This document shows, one piece after another, positions 5,404 to 7,404 of a stretch of DNA of 7,404 nt. Within the stretch, counting starts at the first letter, position 1. Each line of letters begins with the position of its first letter. The stretch comes from Lachnospiraceae bacterium (GTDB taxonomy: Bacteria > Bacillota_A > Clostridia > Lachnospirales > Lachnospiraceae): the NCBI GenBank assembly GCA_017958935.1, contig JAGDBR010000135.1, positions 1-7,404 on the forward strand, written 5' to 3'. Under the pieces are notes generated by a model. The model saw only the letters and a list, made by a program, of their open reading frames with translations. It searched no databases and was not told where the DNA came from. A program made the translations under genes and the position numbers.

Positions 5404-6825
5404 ATGGGCGGTTTTTTCGGTATTACTGAACGGCGGGACTGCCTGGCCGATGTCTTTTTCGGGGTGGATTACCACTCCCATTTAGGCACGCGCCGGGCGG
5501 GTCTCGCCGTTTTTGACAAGGAGCGCGGTCTGCAGCGCTCGATCCACAACATTGAGAACGCGCCGTTCAGGACGAAGTTCGCGGACGTTTTCCGCGAGAT
5601 GAGCGGCACGAGCGCGATCGGCTGCATCAGCGACATGGATCCGCAGCCGCTGCTGGTCCGCTCGAAGCTCGGCACCTACGCGATCTGCATCACCGGCGTC
5701 GTGAATAACGCGGACGCCCTGATCCGGGATTACCTGGATACAGGCGCGCATTTCGAGGTCATGAGCGGCGGCGCGGTCAACGCGACCGAGCTCGTGGCGG
5801 CCCTGATCGGCCGTAAGGACAGCTTCGTCGAAGGCATCCGTTTCGCGCACGCGGTGATCGAAGGCACGGCCTCGATCCTGATCCTGCAGTCCGACGGCAG
5901 CCTGATCACGGCCCGCGACCGGTTCGGCCGCCTGCCCGTGCACATCGGGAAGAATGCGGACGGCCGCGCGGTCAGCTTCGAATCCTTCGCCTATCAGAAG
6001 CTCGGTTTCGAGGATGAGCTGGAGCTCGTCCCCGGCGAGATCGTGCGCGTCATGCCCGACGGCGTCGAACAGCTGTCCCCGCCCGGGAAGGCGAAGCGCG
6101 TCTGCGCGTTCCTCTGGAGCTATTACGGCTATCCCACCTCGACGTACGAGGGCATCAGCGTCGAAGCCATGCGGTACCGGAACGGCCGGATCATGGCCGA
6201 GAACGACAAGGCTTCGGGCTTCTGCGGATCGATCGACTACATCGGCGGCGTCCCGGATTCGGGCACGCCTCATGCGATCGGCTACGCCAATGAGAGCGGC
6301 ATCCCGTTCGCGCGCGCCTTCATCAAATACACGCCGACCTGGTCCAGAAGCTTCACGCCGCCGGCCCAGGCGGAGCGCGAGCGCATCGCGAAGATGAAGC
6401 AGATCCCGGTGCACGAGCTGATCCAGGGACAGAACCTGCTGTTCGTCGACGATTCGATCGTCCGCGGCACGCAGCTGAAGGAGACGGTCGAATTCCTGTA
6501 CGAGAACGGCGCGAAGTCGGTCCATATGCGGTCCGCCTGCCCGCCGATCATGTACGGCTGCAAGTTCCTGAATTTCTCGCGGGCGACCTCGGATCTCGAG
6601 CTGATCGCGCGGCGCGTGATCGCGGAGCTCGAGGGAGAGGAAGGCTTCGAACACATTGACGAATACAGCCGTTCCGACACGGAACGCGGGAAGAAGCTGC
6701 GGCAGACGATCTGCGAAAAGCTGCACTTCTCGTCGCTGGAGTTCCAGACGCTCGACGGCGTCGTGAAGGCGATCGGCCTTCCGGAAGAGGAACTCTGCAC
6801 CTACTGCTGGAACGGGAAGGAATAA
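5404..6825 (+). CDS. purF: Amidophosphoribosyltransferase, divergent PurF lacking the glutaminase Cys
   Basis: A 473-residue homologue of the first committed enzyme of purine synthesis (PRPP to phosphoribosylamine). The C-terminal phosphoribosyltransferase domain keeps the PRPP motif [13 protein letters not shown] (345-357). Cys234 (VCAFLW), Cys386 (PPIMYGC), Cys465 and Cys468 (CTYC) fall where B. subtilis PurF has its four [4Fe-4S] ligands, so a cluster is likely. The N-terminal Ntn domain is odd. It begins MGGFFGI instead of MCGIFGI, so the Cys nucleophile exposed after Met removal is absent. The RYST/RYAT, HNGN and D(S/T)E segments used for glutamine binding appear as GCISD (73-77), ITGVVN (96-101) and NATE (126-129). 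I recall similar sequences in other Clostridia and in Bacteroides, so it looks like an established clade; the ammonia source is uncertain. No clear Shine-Dalgarno is seen, so translation probably couples to purC three bases upstream. The GGFFG N-terminus supports this start. Confidence 0.9.
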   Translation: MGGFFGITERRDCLADVFFGVDYHSHLGTRRAGLAVFDKERGLQRSIHNIENAPFRTKFADVFREMSGTSAIGCISDMDPQPLLVRSKLGTYAICITGVVNNADALIRDYLDTGAHFEVMSGGAVNATELVAALIGRKDSFVEGIRFAHAVIEGTASILILQSDGSLITARDRFGRLPVHIGKNADGRAVSFESFAYQKLGFEDELELVPGEIVRVMPDGVEQLSPPGKAKRVCAFLWSYYGYPTSTYEGISVEAMRYRNGRIMAENDKASGFCGSIDYIGGVPDSGTPHAIGYANESGIPFARAFIKYTPTWSRSFTPPAQAERERIAKMKQIPVHELIQGQNLLFVDDSIVRGTQLKETVEFLYENGAKSVHMRSACPPIMYGCKFLNFSRATSDLELIARRVIAELEGEEGFEHIDEYSRSDTERGKKLRQTICEKLHFSSLEFQTLDGVVKAIGLPEEELCTYCWNGKE

Positions 6826-6874
6826 ACTCCGGCGGCGCACGCGCCCGGCCGGACAGACCCGGAAAGGGGAAGTC

Positions 6875-7404
6875 ATGAACACGAAATCCAAGTCGGACGC
6901 TTACGCGGCAGCGGGCGTCGACATCACGGCCGGCTCCAGGGCCGTGGAGCTGATGAAAGCCCATATCGCACGTACGCTGACGGCGGGTGTGTCGGGGGAC
7001 GTCGGCGGCTTCGGCGGCCTGTTCGAGCTCGACACGGCGGGCATGGAAAAGCCCGTGCTCGTCTCCGGGACGGACGGCGTCGGCACGAAGCTGAAGCTGG
7101 CGTTTTTGATGGACAAGCATGACACGGTCGGCATCGACTGCGTCGCGATGTGCGTGAACGACGTGCTGTGCTGCGGCGCGAAACCGCTGTTCTTCCTCGA
7201 TTACATTGCCTGCGGGAAGAACGTGCCGGAGAAGATCGCGGACCTCGTCGGCGGCGTCGCGGAGGGCTGCGTGCAGGCCGGCGCCGCGCTGATCGGCGGA
7301 GAGACGGCGGAAATGCCGGGCTTCTATCCGGAGGACGAATACGACCTGGCCGGCTATTCCACGGGCATAGTGGACAAAGGGCGCATCATCGACAACAACA
7401 CCAT
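6875..7404 (+). CDS. purM: AIR synthetase (phosphoribosylformylglycinamidine cyclo-ligase), N-terminal half, cut by window end
   Basis: The frame runs from ATG 6875 to the window edge (176 complete codons), about half of the usual 345 residues. PurM closes FGAM to AIR using ATP in the cytoplasm. Diagnostic motifs: [11 protein letters not shown] (10-20), [10 protein letters not shown] (65-74, ATP/substrate loop), [21 protein letters not shown] (86-106) and GGETAEMPG (141-149), then YDLAGYSTG. Numerous Cys residues are ordinary for this family. AAAGGGGA (6863-6870) provides the ribosome binding site four bases before the ATG. The gap after purF is 49 bases with no terminator hairpin and T run that I can see, so it is probably in the same operon; purN, purH or purD may follow outside the window. 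Confidence 0.97.
   Translation, partial: MNTKSKSDAYAAAGVDITAGSRAVELMKAHIARTLTAGVSGDVGGFGGLFELDTAGMEKPVLVSGTDGVGTKLKLAFLMDKHDTVGIDCVAMCVNDVLCCGAKPLFFLDYIACGKNVPEKIADLVGGVAEGCVQAGAALIGGETAEMPGFYPEDEYDLAGYSTGIVDKGRIIDNNT

Noticed and set aside
5482..6891. 469-residue open frame on the minus strand across purF
   Set aside because: It lies opposite a well-conserved purF, has an Arg/Asp/Ala-rich composition without motifs, and reflects the stop-poor complement of GC-rich codons.

Overview
The window looks like chromosomal DNA of a GC-rich anaerobic member of the Bacillota, probably class Clostridia. The reasons are strong AAGGAGG-type ribosome binding sites, intrinsic terminators, a GGGtGRT-family protein, a Clostridia/Bacteroidota-style divergent PurF, and a ZTP riboswitch in front of a purine operon. 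The genus cannot be fixed from the sequence alone. I see no mobile element, CRISPR array, tRNA or rRNA.

Layout. (1) Positions 1-410 hold the 3' end of a GGGtGRT-family protein gene, closed by a long hairpin terminator (461-521). (2) Positions 561-3153 hold a probable two-gene unit: a secreted two-domain lipoprotein with a Thr/Pro/Glu linker, then a cytoplasmic serine beta-lactamase-like hydrolase 25 bp downstream. (3) maf (3248-3799, minus strand) converges on the hydrolase gene, and the two share a bidirectional terminator (3165-3230). (4) Positions 3800-4183 are a divergent control region. It has a maf promoter whose transcript would begin with a stem-loop, and a near-consensus sigma-A promoter for the purine operon followed by a ZTP (pfl) riboswitch and a terminator. 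(5) Positions 4184-7404 carry purE-purC-purF-purM on the plus strand, with purM cut by the window end.

How the genes work together. The pur genes cover PRPP amination (PurF), AIR formation (PurM), carboxylation (PurE) and SAICAR formation (PurC), so they serve IMP synthesis. The riboswitch senses ZMP/ZTP, the AICAR nucleotides that build up when 10-formyl-tetrahydrofolate is short. Its terminator uses bases of aptamer helix P3, so binding should prevent termination and switch the operon on.

The most notable points are the ZTP riboswitch, with a compensatory base change in its pseudoknot and an overlapping terminator, and the PurF. This PurF keeps the phosphoribosyltransferase site and all four Cys positions expected for the iron-sulfur cluster, but lacks the N-terminal Cys nucleophile and other glutaminase residues. 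No wholly new system is evident; the lipoprotein/hydrolase pair is the least characterised part.
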